Positions 8,050 through 17,223 of a stretch of 64,000 nucleotides of DNA are shown piece after piece (position 1 is the stretch's first letter; each line of letters starts with the position of its first letter). The DNA comes from an uncultured Bacteroides sp. (GTDB lineage Bacteria; Bacteroidota; Bacteroidia; Bacteroidales; Bacteroidaceae), in contig CALUOT010000002.1 in assembly GCA_944322355.1 (NCBI GenBank), positions 62,001 to 126,000 of the forward strand. Reading direction: 5' to 3'. Below the pieces are notes generated by a model. That model was given only the letters and a program-made list of their open reading frames with translations. It was not told where the DNA came from and did not search any database. A program made the translations under genes and the position numbers.

Positions 8050-9951
8050 ATGACAAACCGCTACCATATTTTGCTGTCATTTCTACTGTTACTGCTTCTG
8101 TCCTTTTCGCTTCATGCCCATGAAGTTCCTGCCGACACGCTGCTTACCCGCTTCTACCAACGAGCAGCCGACCTGATGGGCGAAGGAGCTTACGAAGAAG
8201 CCCAACGGAGTTTCGACAGCGCTTTCGCCACGCCAGGTGTAAAACAATCGCCCCTCTATCCCATCCTGCTGAACGAACAAGCTACCCTGCTGGTGTACAT
8301 CGGAAAAGGCGAACAGGCATTTGCCATGAAGAAAAGCGTGCTCCCCTACCTGCCCCGGGTGAACGACCTGGAGAAACATATCAGCGTATACAACGACCTG
8401 GCCATCCTCTATCGGCAACGTCACATCAACGACTCGGTCCTGTACTACTACGAGAAGGCATTGGATGCCGCGCTGGCTTACAAGGACGAAAGCTGGATAG
8501 CCCACATCTACAACAACGTGGCCGTATATTACTTCAACATCCGCCACTTGGCAGAAGCGGGAAAGTACATCGACCTGGCAGCCGAGTATGCCCAGCTGAC
8601 CGATGACAAACAGGTGATTTTCACTACCTGGCAACTTCGTTCGAGCATCAAAGGCGAACTGAACCAGCCGGAGGAAGCCGGATACTCCATCCGCGAGGCA
8701 TGGCAAATAGCCAGCCAAGCCGGGGGGAATGCCCCAATATGGCAAATACGCTGCATGCCGGGACTGCTGAAACTGTTCGAACGAACCGGCCAGCCCGACT
8801 CGATGGAGTATTACCTGCAACTGGGTAACCGGTTGCTGAAGGAGGTGCCCGACAATTCCATCCCGGCTTTGGGTTTCATCCAGGCCAGGGCGGCCGCAGA
8901 GATGAACCGGAAGCATTATGCCCAAGCCTTGACCGACTATCACCGGTTGCGTCAGCGAAACATCGGCACCGAACCTAAAACCCTGTTTGTACAAATGGCC
9001 CAATGCTACCAGGCACTGGGACAGCTTCAACAGGCCTATGCCTACATGGACAGTGCCCGCATGTGGACCGACACCTTGGCACAACGGAATCTCACCCAGC
9101 AGATGGCCGAGCTAAATGCCAAGTACCAGACGCGCGAAAAGGAACTGCAAATAGCCCGCCTGCAACAGAAGCAACTGGAGCACAAGACCTTCCGGTTGAA
9201 AGTGTTCATCGTAGCAGGATGCCTGTCGCTCGTCCTCCTCCTCAGCCTCTTGGCTTTACGCCACAAGAAACACTTGGCCGAAAAGCAAGTAGAACTGCTG
9301 AAACAAGAAAACGAACTGAATGCCGCCCGCCGCTACATCGAAGGACGAGAAGAGGAATGCAAGCACTTTGCCAAAGAACTGCACGACGGCATAGCCAACG
9401 ACCTGCTGGGACTGCAAATGAAGATAGAAACTTCCGTGGAAGACGAAAACAGGCAAAGTCTGGTGGACCTCGTCGGTGGATTGAGGAACTATGTACGCCG
9501 CATCTCCCACGAATTGATGCCTCCTGAGTTCGAACACCTTACCTTGAACCGGATTCTGGCCGACTACGTCTCTCACCTGAACGAATACCAAGGGAAAGAA
9601 AGCGTTCATTTCACATCCGGTGCTGACACTTCGTCGTCTCTTCCTCCTGACATCGCCTACGAAGTTTATCGTATTGTGCAAGAAACTACCATGAATATCC
9701 TCAGGCACAGTTCGGCCGACCACATTGAAATCCGGCTGGAAGCCCACGACTCTTGCACCTACGAACTCCGTATCACCGACAACGGCCAACCCCAAGCCCA
9801 AAGCGGACCGACGGAAAAAGGAATCGGACTACGCACCATTGCAGACCGCATCAAAACCATAGGCGGTACTGCACAGACAGAGTACGAAGACGGAAAACGA
9901 ATATTCATATTATCTTTCAAAACAGATACCGATGAATCATACAAACTATAA
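8050..9951 (+). CDS. TPR-containing sensor histidine kinase (HisKA_3 type)
   Basis: A 633-residue kinase. Start set at ATG 8050, which gives a signal sequence (LLLLLLSFSLHAHE); the frame extends to 7978 but across the promoter box. Residues about 30-360 are TPR-like helical repeats (periplasmic sensing region). One membrane helix lies near residues 384-402, then a short coiled coil. The phospho-acceptor motif KELHDGIANDLLG has His near 445, and an HATPase_c domain follows with NILRHSSADHIEI (N box), ITDNGQ and GIGLRTI. HisKA_3 kinases pair with NarL/LuxR-type regulators, and exactly such a gene overlaps its 3' end by 20 bases. Its position inside the pectin block suggests it senses that status, but no ligand can be read from the sequence. 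Confidence 0.9.
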   Translation: MTNRYHILLSFLLLLLLSFSLHAHEVPADTLLTRFYQRAADLMGEGAYEEAQRSFDSAFATPGVKQSPLYPILLNEQATLLVYIGKGEQAFAMKKSVLPYLPRVNDLEKHISVYNDLAILYRQRHINDSVLYYYEKALDAALAYKDESWIAHIYNNVAVYYFNIRHLAEAGKYIDLAAEYAQLTDDKQVIFTTWQLRSSIKGELNQPEEAGYSIREAWQIASQAGGNAPIWQIRCMPGLLKLFERTGQPDSMEYYLQLGNRLLKEVPDNSIPALGFIQARAAAEMNRKHYAQALTDYHRLRQRNIGTEPKTLFVQMAQCYQALGQLQQAYAYMDSARMWTDTLAQRNLTQQMAELNAKYQTREKELQIARLQQKQLEHKTFRLKVFIVAGCLSLVLLLSLLALRHKKHLAEKQVELLKQENELNAARRYIEGREEECKHFAKELHDGIANDLLGLQMKIETSVEDENRQSLVDLVGGLRNYVRRISHELMPPEFEHLTLNRILADYVSHLNEYQGKESVHFTSGADTSSSLPPDIAYEVYRIVQETTMNILRHSSADHIEIRLEAHDSCTYELRITDNGQPQAQSGPTEKGIGLRTIADRIKTIGGTAQTEYEDGKRIFILSFKTDTDESYKL

Positions 9952-10567
9952 GATATTGGTCGTAGATGACCATCCCATCGTAGTAGACGGCATACGCAAT
10001 CTACTCATCCAACAAACGCATACGACATGCGCCACGGCAACCAATGTACAGGAATTAGACCGAAAACTACGGTCCGACACTTTCGACTTATGCATCCTTG
10101 ACTTGGAAATCCCCGGCCGAAACTACCTGGCTTTGATCCGCCAGTTACGCCGGTTGTATCCGGAAGGAAAGATCTTGATTTACACGATGCACGAAGAATC
10201 TTGGGTCATTGCCCAGCTGGCTATGCTGCATATAGACGGTGCGGTATCCAAGCATTCATCGACTGCCGAACTGATTACCGCCGTACAGTTCATACAGGAT
10301 GGCGAAAAATATTTCGATGCTTGTTTTACCCCGTTAGCCGAAGTCTACGAAACTTCAGAAAATGCAGTTACCCCCAAACACACGCTTTTATCGAAAAGAG
10401 AAAAAGAAGTGTTGGACTGCCTGGCAAAGGGTCTCAACACTTCCGAAATAGCACGCACGCTCCTACTCAGCATCAACACCGTACAAACCTACCGTAAACG
10501 ACTGATGCACAAACTGGATGCCAGGAACGTGGCCGAACTGATTCATAAAGGGGAGAAGCATCTCTGA
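9932..10567 (+). CDS. NarL/LuxR-family response regulator
   Basis: 211 residues. N-terminal receiver with the acidic pair DD at 12-13, phospho-acceptor Asp57 (CILDLEIPG) and the conserved Lys in SKHSS. C-terminal LuxR-type helix-turn-helix (LSKREKEVLDCLAKGLNTSE, then IARTLLLSINTVQTYRKRLM). The start overlaps the kinase by 20 bases, so the two are translated together as a two-component pair. It probably controls genes near by, since the pectin genes lie on both sides; the target is not visible. The stop is 2 bases from the convergent lipoprotein gene. Confidence 0.93.
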   Translation: MNHTNYKILVVDDHPIVVDGIRNLLIQQTHTTCATATNVQELDRKLRSDTFDLCILDLEIPGRNYLALIRQLRRLYPEGKILIYTMHEESWVIAQLAMLHIDGAVSKHSSTAELITAVQFIQDGEKYFDACFTPLAEVYETSENAVTPKHTLLSKREKEVLDCLAKGLNTSEIARTLLLSINTVQTYRKRLMHKLDARNVAELIHKGEKHL

Positions 10568-10569
10568 GC

Positions 10570-11799
10570 TTACTTCACCGTGACGTGCAGCGGATGGCGT
10601 ACCTTCTGTACGAAGTCGGCCATGTAGCGATTCCACGTCTCGATGTCTTTCACATCGGCACGATTCCAGCCGAATCCCCAATAATAAACATACTCGGATC
10701 CGGGTTCATAATCGCTGTAAGCCAACAGATGTCCTTCCGCATTGTTCCGTTGCTTCTTCTCCTGCTCGGAGAAAAGCACCTTCTTCATCTCTTTCACATC
10801 GGCCGGAAAAGCAGTTCCTATAAACACCTGACCGTTGTCCGTCCCCGTCGTAGGGTCTACATACGTCATGTACCCCTCTTCCGTAGCAGTCATCACAGCT
10901 CCTTCGTCATGCAGCACAATGCCTGTAACCAGCGGTAATGCTTCTTTCAAGTTGCTGTAAGAGACTGCCGTACGATTGAGATGCGAACCGGCATCCAGCG
11001 TAATGACACGGGTTTCCACCACTGACGTATCTCCCTTTACCGCCATCGGATTAAAGGTAAGCTTCACCGTGAAACGCAACGGTCCGTTGTCCAACACTTC
11101 AAACTCCTTGTAACACCACGGATAGACAATCTCGCCATCGGACATCAAGGCCGTTACTCCGGCTCCCAACGTCGGTCCTACAGCATAGCAATCCATCCCC
11201 ACGCCATGATCGACGTGATACGAGAAGGTATTGACCAAATCGTCCGCAGCCTTCTTGTCGGTTTTCCGCAGCTCGTTCACTTTCTCCCACATAGCGGGAT
11301 CCAGTTCTTTCTCATACAAATCTTCCAGAATCGGGTCTGTAGTAGCCCGTTTCAGGAACAGGTCGTAACCAAAACCCCGTTCACCTTTAGCCTGCAAAGC
11401 CGGCCCATAAGCACGGAAGGCCACTACATCGTTCTCCCAAGCCATGTCGTCCAGTCGTTCGGGATATTGCCGACCGCAAGCACGTACAGACACCGTAGCC
11501 GGTACGCCCTGCCCGATGGTATACGTAGCCGTACCTCCGGCTCCTACCGAAACTGGGAAAATCACTTTATCCTCGTACGTAATCTGATAAGGAACTTCTT
11601 TCAACTCGGCATCGAATATCACCAGTTGTGCCGTGTCGGGCAGATTCAGCCGAGTGGCAATCTCGTCCATGGACAATTCCACCATCTCACCGGTACGCTC
11701 CATGCTCAAGGGATTCTCCACCGTAACCACCACTTCCTGAGTTTGCTGGCAACCCATCAGGCTGAGTGCCACCAAAGGTAATGCAAAAATCTTCTTCAT
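10570..11799 (-). CDS. DUF4861-like lipoprotein in the uronate block
   Basis: A 409-residue exported lipoprotein with lipobox LSLMGC near residue 17. The sequence resembles the DUF4861 family of Bacteroidetes (beta-sandwich, e.g. WENDVVAFRAYGPAL, YHVDHGVGMDCYAVGPTLGAG, LVTGIVLHDEG, YYWGFGW), which tends to occur in uronate and polysaccharide-lyase clusters. It follows kduI and kduD on the same strand, with a hairpin in the gap, so it may be the third gene of that operon. A role on unsaturated or acidic oligosaccharides at the envelope is inference from context. Family assignment is from memory and moderately sure. Confidence 0.7.
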   Translation of the reverse strand: MKKIFALPLVALSLMGCQQTQEVVVTVENPLSMERTGEMVELSMDEIATRLNLPDTAQLVIFDAELKEVPYQITYEDKVIFPVSVGAGGTATYTIGQGVPATVSVRACGRQYPERLDDMAWENDVVAFRAYGPALQAKGERGFGYDLFLKRATTDPILEDLYEKELDPAMWEKVNELRKTDKKAADDLVNTFSYHVDHGVGMDCYAVGPTLGAGVTALMSDGEIVYPWCYKEFEVLDNGPLRFTVKLTFNPMAVKGDTSVVETRVITLDAGSHLNRTAVSYSNLKEALPLVTGIVLHDEGAVMTATEEGYMTYVDPTTGTDNGQVFIGTAFPADVKEMKKVLFSEQEKKQRNNAEGHLLAYSDYEPGSEYVYYWGFGWNRADVKDIETWNRYMADFVQKVRHPLHVTVK

Positions 11800-11817
11800 A
11801 AATCCATGATTACAAAA

Positions 11818-11864
11818 AATGGATAATTGAAACCGGGGTATCGCACCCTTTTCAATTATCCATT
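11818..11864. terminator. perfect 15-bp hairpin between kduD and the DUF4861 gene
   Basis: AATGGATAATTGAAA (11818-11832) and its exact complement (11850-11864) with a 17-base loop. There is no long T run, so it may be a partial terminator, a processing site or a 3'-end stabiliser in the kduI-kduD-lipoprotein unit. Confidence 0.6.
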
Positions 11865-11895
11865 ATGTTCGGGTATATACCTAAATCAATCGGAA

Positions 11896-12699
11896 TTATT
11901 TAGGTTGTTTACCAATGTAAGCCAGGATACCACCGTCTACATAAAGAATATGACCGTTGACAGCGTTAGAAGCTTCCGAAGCCAGGAACACAGCAGGACC
12001 GGTCAGTTCCTGAGGATCGAGCCAACGACCGGCCGGTGTCTTGGCACAGATGAATGAGTCAAACGGATGACGGCTACCATCCGGCTGACGTTCACGCAAC
12101 GGTGCAGTTTGCGGAGTAGCGATGTAACCCGGGCCAATACCATTACACTGGATGTTGTATTCCCCATATTCTGAGCAGATGTTACGAGTCAACATCTTCA
12201 GACCACCTTTGGCAGCAGCATAAGCCGATACAGTCTCACGACCCAGCTCAGACATCATGGAGCAAATGTTGATAATCTTACCATGCTTTCTTTCCATCAT
12301 ACCGGGCAATACAGCCTTCGATACGATAAACGGAGCATTCAGGTCGATATCGATTACTTTGCGGAACTCAGCAGCTTCCATTTCGTGCATCGGGATACGA
12401 CGGATGATACCGGCATTGTTCACCAAGATATCAATCGGACCAACTTCCTTCTCAATCTGAGCCACCATAGCCTGTACAGCCGGTTCGTCTGTCACGTCGC
12501 ATACATAGCCGTGTACTTCGATACCCTTCTCCTTGTAAGAAGCCAGACCTTTGTCCACCAATTCCTGATTGATGTCGTTGAAACAGATTTTAGCACCTTG
12601 TTCTGCAAAAGCCGAAGCAATGGCAAAACCAATACCGTAAGAAGCACCCGTTACGAGAGCCACCTTACCTTCCAAAGAAAAATTCAAATAGGGATTCAT
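11896..12699 (-). CDS. kduD: 2-dehydro-3-deoxy-D-gluconate 5-dehydrogenase (KduD)
   Basis: A 267-residue short-chain dehydrogenase. It reduces 3-deoxy-D-glycero-2,5-hexodiulosonate (the KduI product) to 2-keto-3-deoxygluconate in the cytoplasm. The NAD-binding GASYGIGFAIA motif, the NNAGI motif, and the catalytic Ser (ICSMMSE) and YxxxK (SAYAAAKGG) are all present. It lies 48 bases after kduI on the same strand, which fixes the choice over gluconate 5-dehydrogenase, a name often given to this family. Confidence 0.92.
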   Translation of the reverse strand: MNPYLNFSLEGKVALVTGASYGIGFAIASAFAEQGAKICFNDINQELVDKGLASYKEKGIEVHGYVCDVTDEPAVQAMVAQIEKEVGPIDILVNNAGIIRRIPMHEMEAAEFRKVIDIDLNAPFIVSKAVLPGMMERKHGKIINICSMMSELGRETVSAYAAAKGGLKMLTRNICSEYGEYNIQCNGIGPGYIATPQTAPLRERQPDGSRHPFDSFICAKTPAGRWLDPQELTGPAVFLASEASNAVNGHILYVDGGILAYIGKQPK

Positions 12700-12747
12700 A
12701 CTTTAACTATTAAATGTTTAACTATATAAGTTATATGTTCAATTTCA

Positions 12748-13590
12748 TTATCGAAGATCCGTAATCCGGGAAAAGTCCTGGTCACCATAATCCAGATTCT
12801 CGCCTCCCATACCCCAGATAAAAGTATAGTGATGAGTGGCCGCCGCCGAATGAATGGACCATTCAGGCGAAAGCACGGCTTGCTCGCCCCGCATCCACAA
12901 ATGACGCGTCTCTTCTACCTCACCCATAAAGTGGCAAACAGCATGTTCATCGGGAACTTCAAAATAGAAATAAGCCTCCATACGGCGACTATGCACATGG
13001 GCAGGCATGGTATTCCACACACTTCCCGGTTTCAACTCGGTCATACCCATCTGCAACTGGCAGGTAGGAAGCACCTGGCTGACCAGCATCTTGTTGATGC
13101 AACGATGATTGGAGCCTTCCAACGAACCCATTTCGGCCACGATAGCATCTTGCTTCGTCACCTTACGGTCGGGATAAGTACAATGAGCGGTCGTCGAGTT
13201 GAAATAGAACTTGGCCGGGCGGGAAGCATCCACACTCTCGAAAGTCACCTCCCGGTTACCCGCACCTAGATACAGGGCTTCTTTATAATCCAGCGCAAAC
13301 ACCGCATCACCAGCTTTCACCACACCGGGTCCTCCTACATTAAATATGCCCATTTCTCGACGGGTCAGGAAGTAAGGGGCTTTCAGCGGGTCGATAGCTT
13401 CCAATGTCAGCACCTCGCCTACGGGCTGGGCACCTCCCACAATCATGCGGTCATACATGGAATAAACCAAATTCACTTCATTCGCCGCAAAGACCTTTTC
13501 TATCAAAAAGTCCCGACGGATGCGCTGCGTATCATAGCTCTTGGCATCTTCAGGATGCGCTGCATAACGAATTTCATAATTTGTTTTCAT
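12748..13590 (-). CDS. kduI: cytoplasmic 5-keto 4-deoxyuronate isomerase (KduI)
   Basis: 280 residues, the standard KduI length, starting directly at MKTNYEIRYAAHPEDAKSYD with no leader. The metal-binding [13 protein letters not shown] motif and the C-terminal FIWGMGGENLDYGDQD are intact. It is clearly paralogous to the exported copy at 5119-6075 (shared TAP-type motif [18 protein letters not shown] and IWGMxGENL). First gene of the kduI-kduD(-DUF4861) unit. A possible -7 box, TAATTTTG on the minus strand, lies at 13655-13662. Confidence 0.93.
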   Translation of the reverse strand: MKTNYEIRYAAHPEDAKSYDTQRIRRDFLIEKVFAANEVNLVYSMYDRMIVGGAQPVGEVLTLEAIDPLKAPYFLTRREMGIFNVGGPGVVKAGDAVFALDYKEALYLGAGNREVTFESVDASRPAKFYFNSTTAHCTYPDRKVTKQDAIVAEMGSLEGSNHRCINKMLVSQVLPTCQLQMGMTELKPGSVWNTMPAHVHSRRMEAYFYFEVPDEHAVCHFMGEVEETRHLWMRGEQAVLSPEWSIHSAAATHHYTFIWGMGGENLDYGDQDFSRITDLR

Positions 13591-13714
13591 GGAACATTTA
13601 TTCTTTAATCCTCTTGAATAGGCACAAATTCATACTTTGTTTGCGCACACGATGCAAAATTAATAAAAATAAAATGGAACAAGCTCCATTTTATGTATTT
13701 ATTTTTGTCCCGGT

Positions 13715-14470
13715 CTACAAATCAATATCCACTTCCACCGGACAATGGTCAGAGCCATAAATGTCGGTATGAATGTGGGCACCGGAGAGTTTTTCCCGCA
13801 AACGGTTGGAAACAAGGAAGTAATCAATACGCCACCCCGCATTCTTCTCACGCGCCTTGAAACGATAAGACCACCACGAATAAATACCTTCCCGGTCGGG
13901 ATAGAAATAACGGAACGTATCAGTGAAGCCCGATTCGAGCAACGTGGTGAATTTGGCCCGCTCTTCATCGGTAAAACCGGCATTGCGTCGATTGGTTTTC
14001 GGATTCTTCAAGTCGATTTCCTGATGCGCCACATTCAAGTCACCACACACAATGACAGGCTTCCGGGCATCCAATCCCAACAAATACTGGCGGAAATCAT
14101 CTTCCCACGTCATCCGGTAGTCCAGCCGACGAAGTTCGTCTTGCGAGTTGGGCGTATAGACCGTTACCAGATAGAAGTCCGGCATCTCCAGCGTAATCAC
14201 CCGTCCTTCCCGGTCATGATGCTCCACGTCGATACCATACGTCACCTCCAAAGGCTGATGGCGGGTATAAATGGCGGTACCCGAATATCCTTTCTTCTCG
14301 GCATAATTCCAATAAGAAGTATATCCTTCAAAAGGCAAATCCAATTGCCCGGCTTGCATCTTGGTTTCTTGCAGACAGAAGAAATCGGCATCCAAACGCC
14401 GGAAAGCTTCCCCAAAACCTTTATCTTTACAGGCACGAAGCCCGTTTACATTCCAAGAAATAAATTTCAT
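13715..14470 (-). CDS. xth: exodeoxyribonuclease III (AP endonuclease family)
   Basis: 251 residues, normal length for the family. Repairs abasic sites in DNA. Visible metal and catalytic motifs: [13 protein letters not shown], the QETKM Glu, YTPNS, GDLNVAH, and the C-terminal DYFLVS and [11 protein letters not shown] with the catalytic Asp-His. It stands alone between the kdu operon and an unrelated lipoprotein. Confidence 0.95.
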   Translation of the reverse strand: MKFISWNVNGLRACKDKGFGEAFRRLDADFFCLQETKMQAGQLDLPFEGYTSYWNYAEKKGYSGTAIYTRHQPLEVTYGIDVEHHDREGRVITLEMPDFYLVTVYTPNSQDELRRLDYRMTWEDDFRQYLLGLDARKPVIVCGDLNVAHQEIDLKNPKTNRRNAGFTDEERAKFTTLLESGFTDTFRYFYPDREGIYSWWSYRFKAREKNAGWRIDYFLVSNRLREKLSGAHIHTDIYGSDHCPVEVDIDL

Positions 14471-14510
14471 AAATGATTCATTTAAAATTCGAAAATACTC
14501 AGTTTATTAG

Positions 14511-14593
14511 TGGACGAGTTGACGAGTGAACGAGTGAACAAGAAATGCCTAAACGCCTTGTTGTCTCGTTAACTTGTTACTTGTCAACTAACT
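14511..14593. repeat. 8-bp GACGAGT-type direct repeats with inverted counterpart
   Basis: The words GACGAGTT, GACGAGTG, AACGAGTG and AACAAG follow each other at 8-bp steps from about 14511. After a short spacer come CTTGTTGTCTCGTTAAC and ACTTGTCAAC, roughly their complement. It can fold into a long imperfect hairpin between xth and the next lipoprotein gene, and may act as a terminator. A related set (GACAAGT, TTGACAAG, TTGTCAAC) lies at 21122-21164. Confidence 0.6.
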
Positions 14594-14612
14594 TGAGCCT
14601 GCCAAAGCAGTG

Positions 14613-15449
14613 TTATTCCACCCGATATTTCCACTCACGCGTATAGGTCTCTCCCTCGCTGACAGTGGTCTGCCGGCATCCCACGATGCGCCCCTCCTTA
14701 TCGGTCTGATAAGCATACGTAGTCCGCTCGCCGCTTGCATCCTTGCCGGCAAGCTCCAGCACAGTATAGAGCTGTCCGTAGGCGTCGCCCAGCAACTTCC
14801 CGTAATACGCAGGCTGATGGTTGGACAAAGGATATAACTCCGCGAGGAAGAGGTCGGGCAATTGCGAGACATTGGCAACGACATGCTCCGGAGTTGACGA
14901 AAGCACATATTCCTGCTCTTCACCGTTCACGTACTGGGTGATGCGCAAAGCCTGCTCATCAGTATAATCAATATAAAGCGAAGCATACTCGCTCCCGTCG
15001 TCCAATACCTCCGACAATCTTTGCAACAAGTGGCGGCCTTCTTCATCGATATAGTAAGCAAAGGCATACGACCGCTGTGCCCCGCTCTTCTCCTGATAGA
15101 GGCAGCTCTGCGCATAGCCTTCCTCGTCCAGCCGATACGTCCAGATGTTGCCATACTCATCAATGGCCACCGCTTCCCCTTTCTCGTATGACACATACGT
15201 ATGACTACTCAACTCCACCGGCTCCACCGCTTGAAATTGCTGCGTCATGGCATACGTTTCCAACCTTCCCTGCGTATACAGGAAAGTCTTAGTCAACGTC
15301 ACAGGCTGGGTATCGTCCGTAATGACTTCTGAAAATTCAACAACTGACCAAGGAGTCACCGGATAATCCGCATTCTCCCAAGTCTCTTCCTCGCTACATG
15401 ACGTAAGCACGGCGAGCATCATTACCATTATGTTTAACCAACGTTTCAT
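14613..15449 (-). CDS. DUF4595-like lipoprotein
   Basis: A 278-residue exported lipoprotein with lipobox LTSCS near residue 18. After a short acidic linker it is made of repeated beta-hairpin units (YSYxxxGRL-like: YTQGRLETY, DEEGRHLLQRL, TDKEGRIVGCR) that resemble the DUF4595 class of YD-repeat-like Bacteroidales lipoproteins. Function unknown. A minus-strand -7 box (TATGTTTG, 15471-15478) lies just upstream, so it has its own promoter. Confidence 0.65.
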   Translation of the reverse strand: MKRWLNIMVMMLAVLTSCSEEETWENADYPVTPWSVVEFSEVITDDTQPVTLTKTFLYTQGRLETYAMTQQFQAVEPVELSSHTYVSYEKGEAVAIDEYGNIWTYRLDEEGYAQSCLYQEKSGAQRSYAFAYYIDEEGRHLLQRLSEVLDDGSEYASLYIDYTDEQALRITQYVNGEEQEYVLSSTPEHVVANVSQLPDLFLAELYPLSNHQPAYYGKLLGDAYGQLYTVLELAGKDASGERTTYAYQTDKEGRIVGCRQTTVSEGETYTREWKYRVE

Positions 15450-15640
15450 ATCATTCTGAATATCATTTCACAAACATACGCAAAAAGCTTTGATTTCGAG
15501 CTATGAAGAGCAAAGAATTTTTAATAATAAGGCTTAAAAAACAAATTATGCGACATTTTTGATAGCTGTTAACGAATCCACCTCTTTCAATCAACTAAAA
15601 GACGTAGTTGCAAATGAACCATTATGAACCATATTTGTCC

Positions 15641-15671
15641 TTGACTGGTATTGATAAAGTCCGTATTTTTG
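15641..15671 (+). promoter_or_regulatory. Bacteroides-type promoter upstream of a 42-codon frame
   Basis: TTG at 15641-15643, 20-base spacer, TATTTTTG at 15664-15671. The first ATG downstream is at 15700. The promoter probably also serves the zinc-ribbon gene at 15909. Confidence 0.6.
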
Positions 15672-15699
15672 TGAATTTGATAACTAAAACGCACGATAT

Positions 15700-15828
15700 A
15701 TGAAACACTTAACCCGCATATCCGCTTTCGGCTCATCCCCCCGCATCCGGAAAGGCAACAAGCTACTGACAAAATGTCATTTAAGCACTGCCAAAATTTC
15801 TTATATATTCATCGGCCTACGAATATAA
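15700..15828 (+). CDS. possible 42-residue peptide
   Basis: A short open frame starting 29 bases after a good promoter. It encodes a basic peptide (MKHLTRISAFGSSPRIRKGN, then a hydrophobic end KISYIFIGLRI). It is supported only by the promoter and the spacing, and its stop falls in the first unit of the 22-bp array. It could equally be a leader or noncoding. Confidence 0.25.
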   Translation: MKHLTRISAFGSSPRIRKGNKLLTKCHLSTAKISYIFIGLRI

Positions 15829-15875
15829 GTGCGTGGGCTCACGAATATAAGTACATCGGGCCACGAATATATAAG
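15819..15875. repeat. 22-bp tandem array ACGAATATAAGT (array C)
   Basis: Units start at 15819, 15841 and 15863, each opening with ACGAATATAAGT (third: ACGAATATATAAG), spaced exactly 22 bp. It lies in the 459-base gap between the DUF4595 lipoprotein and the zinc-ribbon gene, which otherwise holds two promoters and the short frame at 15700. Confidence 0.85.
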
Positions 15876-15908
15876 CCTTGAAAAGGCCATCTGCTTAAAT
15901 CCTATAAT

Positions 15909-16115
15909 ATGTATAAAGGAACAACGACATTCAAATGCACCCAGTGCGGCGAGAAGTTCAAAACTCCCGACATCGAATATATGGCTACCATCTATTCCTT
16001 ACCCCAGTCCTGTCCAAAGTGCGGGAATATCCGTACACAACCTGCCAATCTATGGGGGAAGCTGAAAGATCAGATGTATGAAGGAATTTGGGAGAGAATG
16101 GAAAAGAAAAATTAA
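15909..16115 (+). CDS. small zinc-ribbon protein
   Basis: 68 residues with two CxxC knuckles: FKCTQCGEKF near residues 9-17 and SCPKCGN near residues 35-41, the usual spacing for a zinc ribbon. The C-terminus is charged and helical. No signal peptide, so probably cytoplasmic. Function unknown. It lies 58 bases before the AT-rich lipoprotein gene on the same strand. Confidence 0.7.
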   Translation: MYKGTTTFKCTQCGEKFKTPDIEYMATIYSLPQSCPKCGNIRTQPANLWGKLKDQMYEGIWERMEKKN

Positions 16116-16173
16116 ACAAATAAATATTTAATATGAATTTATAAATCAACACAACCCACATAAACAAAAAAAC

Positions 16174-17223
16174 ATGAGAAACATCTTTTTTATTATCTTA
16201 TTAATATTAACTACCATAATTTCTACATCTTGCCAAAACAGCAAGAATGAAGAAGAATCATTAACTAAAGAAAATGCAATGTCATTTTTTAGGGAATTAT
16301 CACCAGAAAGAGGAGCCTTCTTTTATGCTCAAAATAGGACAAAATATACTTTCTTGGATTCTTTTTACACAGATTCCATATTTCCGGCAGTAGCTTTATG
16401 CAGCTATCAAGAACTAAAAAAAGTCACATATTCCCTAAAATCAACCCCATTGCAAGATATTGCAGACGAATATTTCAAAGAAGTAAAATCCCAATATTTA
16501 CAAGACATACAAGTTGAAATTAGAGAATATACTCAATTGCAAAAACAATTATTTGAAACCGAAATCTATCCTTTAATGGAAATAGAATTAGATTCCATGC
16601 TAAATGCTGATATTACAAAAATTATAGACAGATATGCTGGAGGATTTCTTAACTATAGAAAATTGGAATTTTTCATCGGTAAAGACAGTAAGAAATTTGA
16701 GAAATTATGGAAAGAATACATTAATCCACAGTCATATAACGATCATATAAATAAATATATACAAACATATATGGATAGTATTAGTGAATTTCAGAAACAA
16801 TATTTCTATGATGTTACAGGGAGAAAAATAGAAAAAGAATTGGAAATAAATGTTCCAGAAATATCAATGAACATATCTAGCGACATATTAAAACAAGTCG
16901 ATTATTTTACATCCGGAGAAAAAGTTACCATGACTACAGAGTTAATAAAGGATTATGCAGCTCCGATAGCTGTTGGCTTGGCAACCGGTGGAATAGGCAC
17001 ACTTATTTATGAAGTCGGTAATACAGCTTATGATATACATCAGATATATAAAGATATAGAAAATCAAAAGATAGAACCTGAAGAACAACTACTCTCCGTC
17101 TGCATAGAAGAACTAAATAAAAATATTGAGGAAACTTATCTACAAGAATGCAAGCTAAAAGTTTTGGAACGAATTGAAAGCAGTAATAAAATATTATTTA
17201 ATCTTATAACTTTAGGTATATGA
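16174..17223 (+). CDS. AT-rich lipoprotein of unknown function
   Basis: 349 residues with a lipoprotein leader (IISTSCQ, Cys near 20). Most of the chain is Lys/Glu-rich and helical. Near residue 265 there is a hydrophobic Gly-rich stretch (APIAVGLATGGIGTLIYEVG) that could enter a membrane, and the tail ends hydrophobic (KILFNLITLGI). I do not recognise the family. The stop overlaps the next start by 4 bases, so they are translationally coupled. Base use is clearly more AT-rich than the flanking genes, suggesting transfer. Confidence 0.7.
   Translation: MRNIFFIILLILTTIISTSCQNSKNEEESLTKENAMSFFRELSPERGAFFYAQNRTKYTFLDSFYTDSIFPAVALCSYQELKKVTYSLKSTPLQDIADEYFKEVKSQYLQDIQVEIREYTQLQKQLFETEIYPLMEIELDSMLNADITKIIDRYAGGFLNYRKLEFFIGKDSKKFEKLWKEYINPQSYNDHINKYIQTYMDSISEFQKQYFYDVTGRKIEKELEINVPEISMNISSDILKQVDYFTSGEKVTMTTELIKDYAAPIAVGLATGGIGTLIYEVGNTAYDIHQIYKDIENQKIEPEEQLLSVCIEELNKNIEETYLQECKLKVLERIESSNKILFNLITLGI

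Noticed and set aside
9932..9951. Frameshift between histidine kinase and response regulator (a broken hybrid sensor)
   Set aside because: Both proteins have complete domains and their own starts and ends; the 20-base overlap is ordinary translational coupling.
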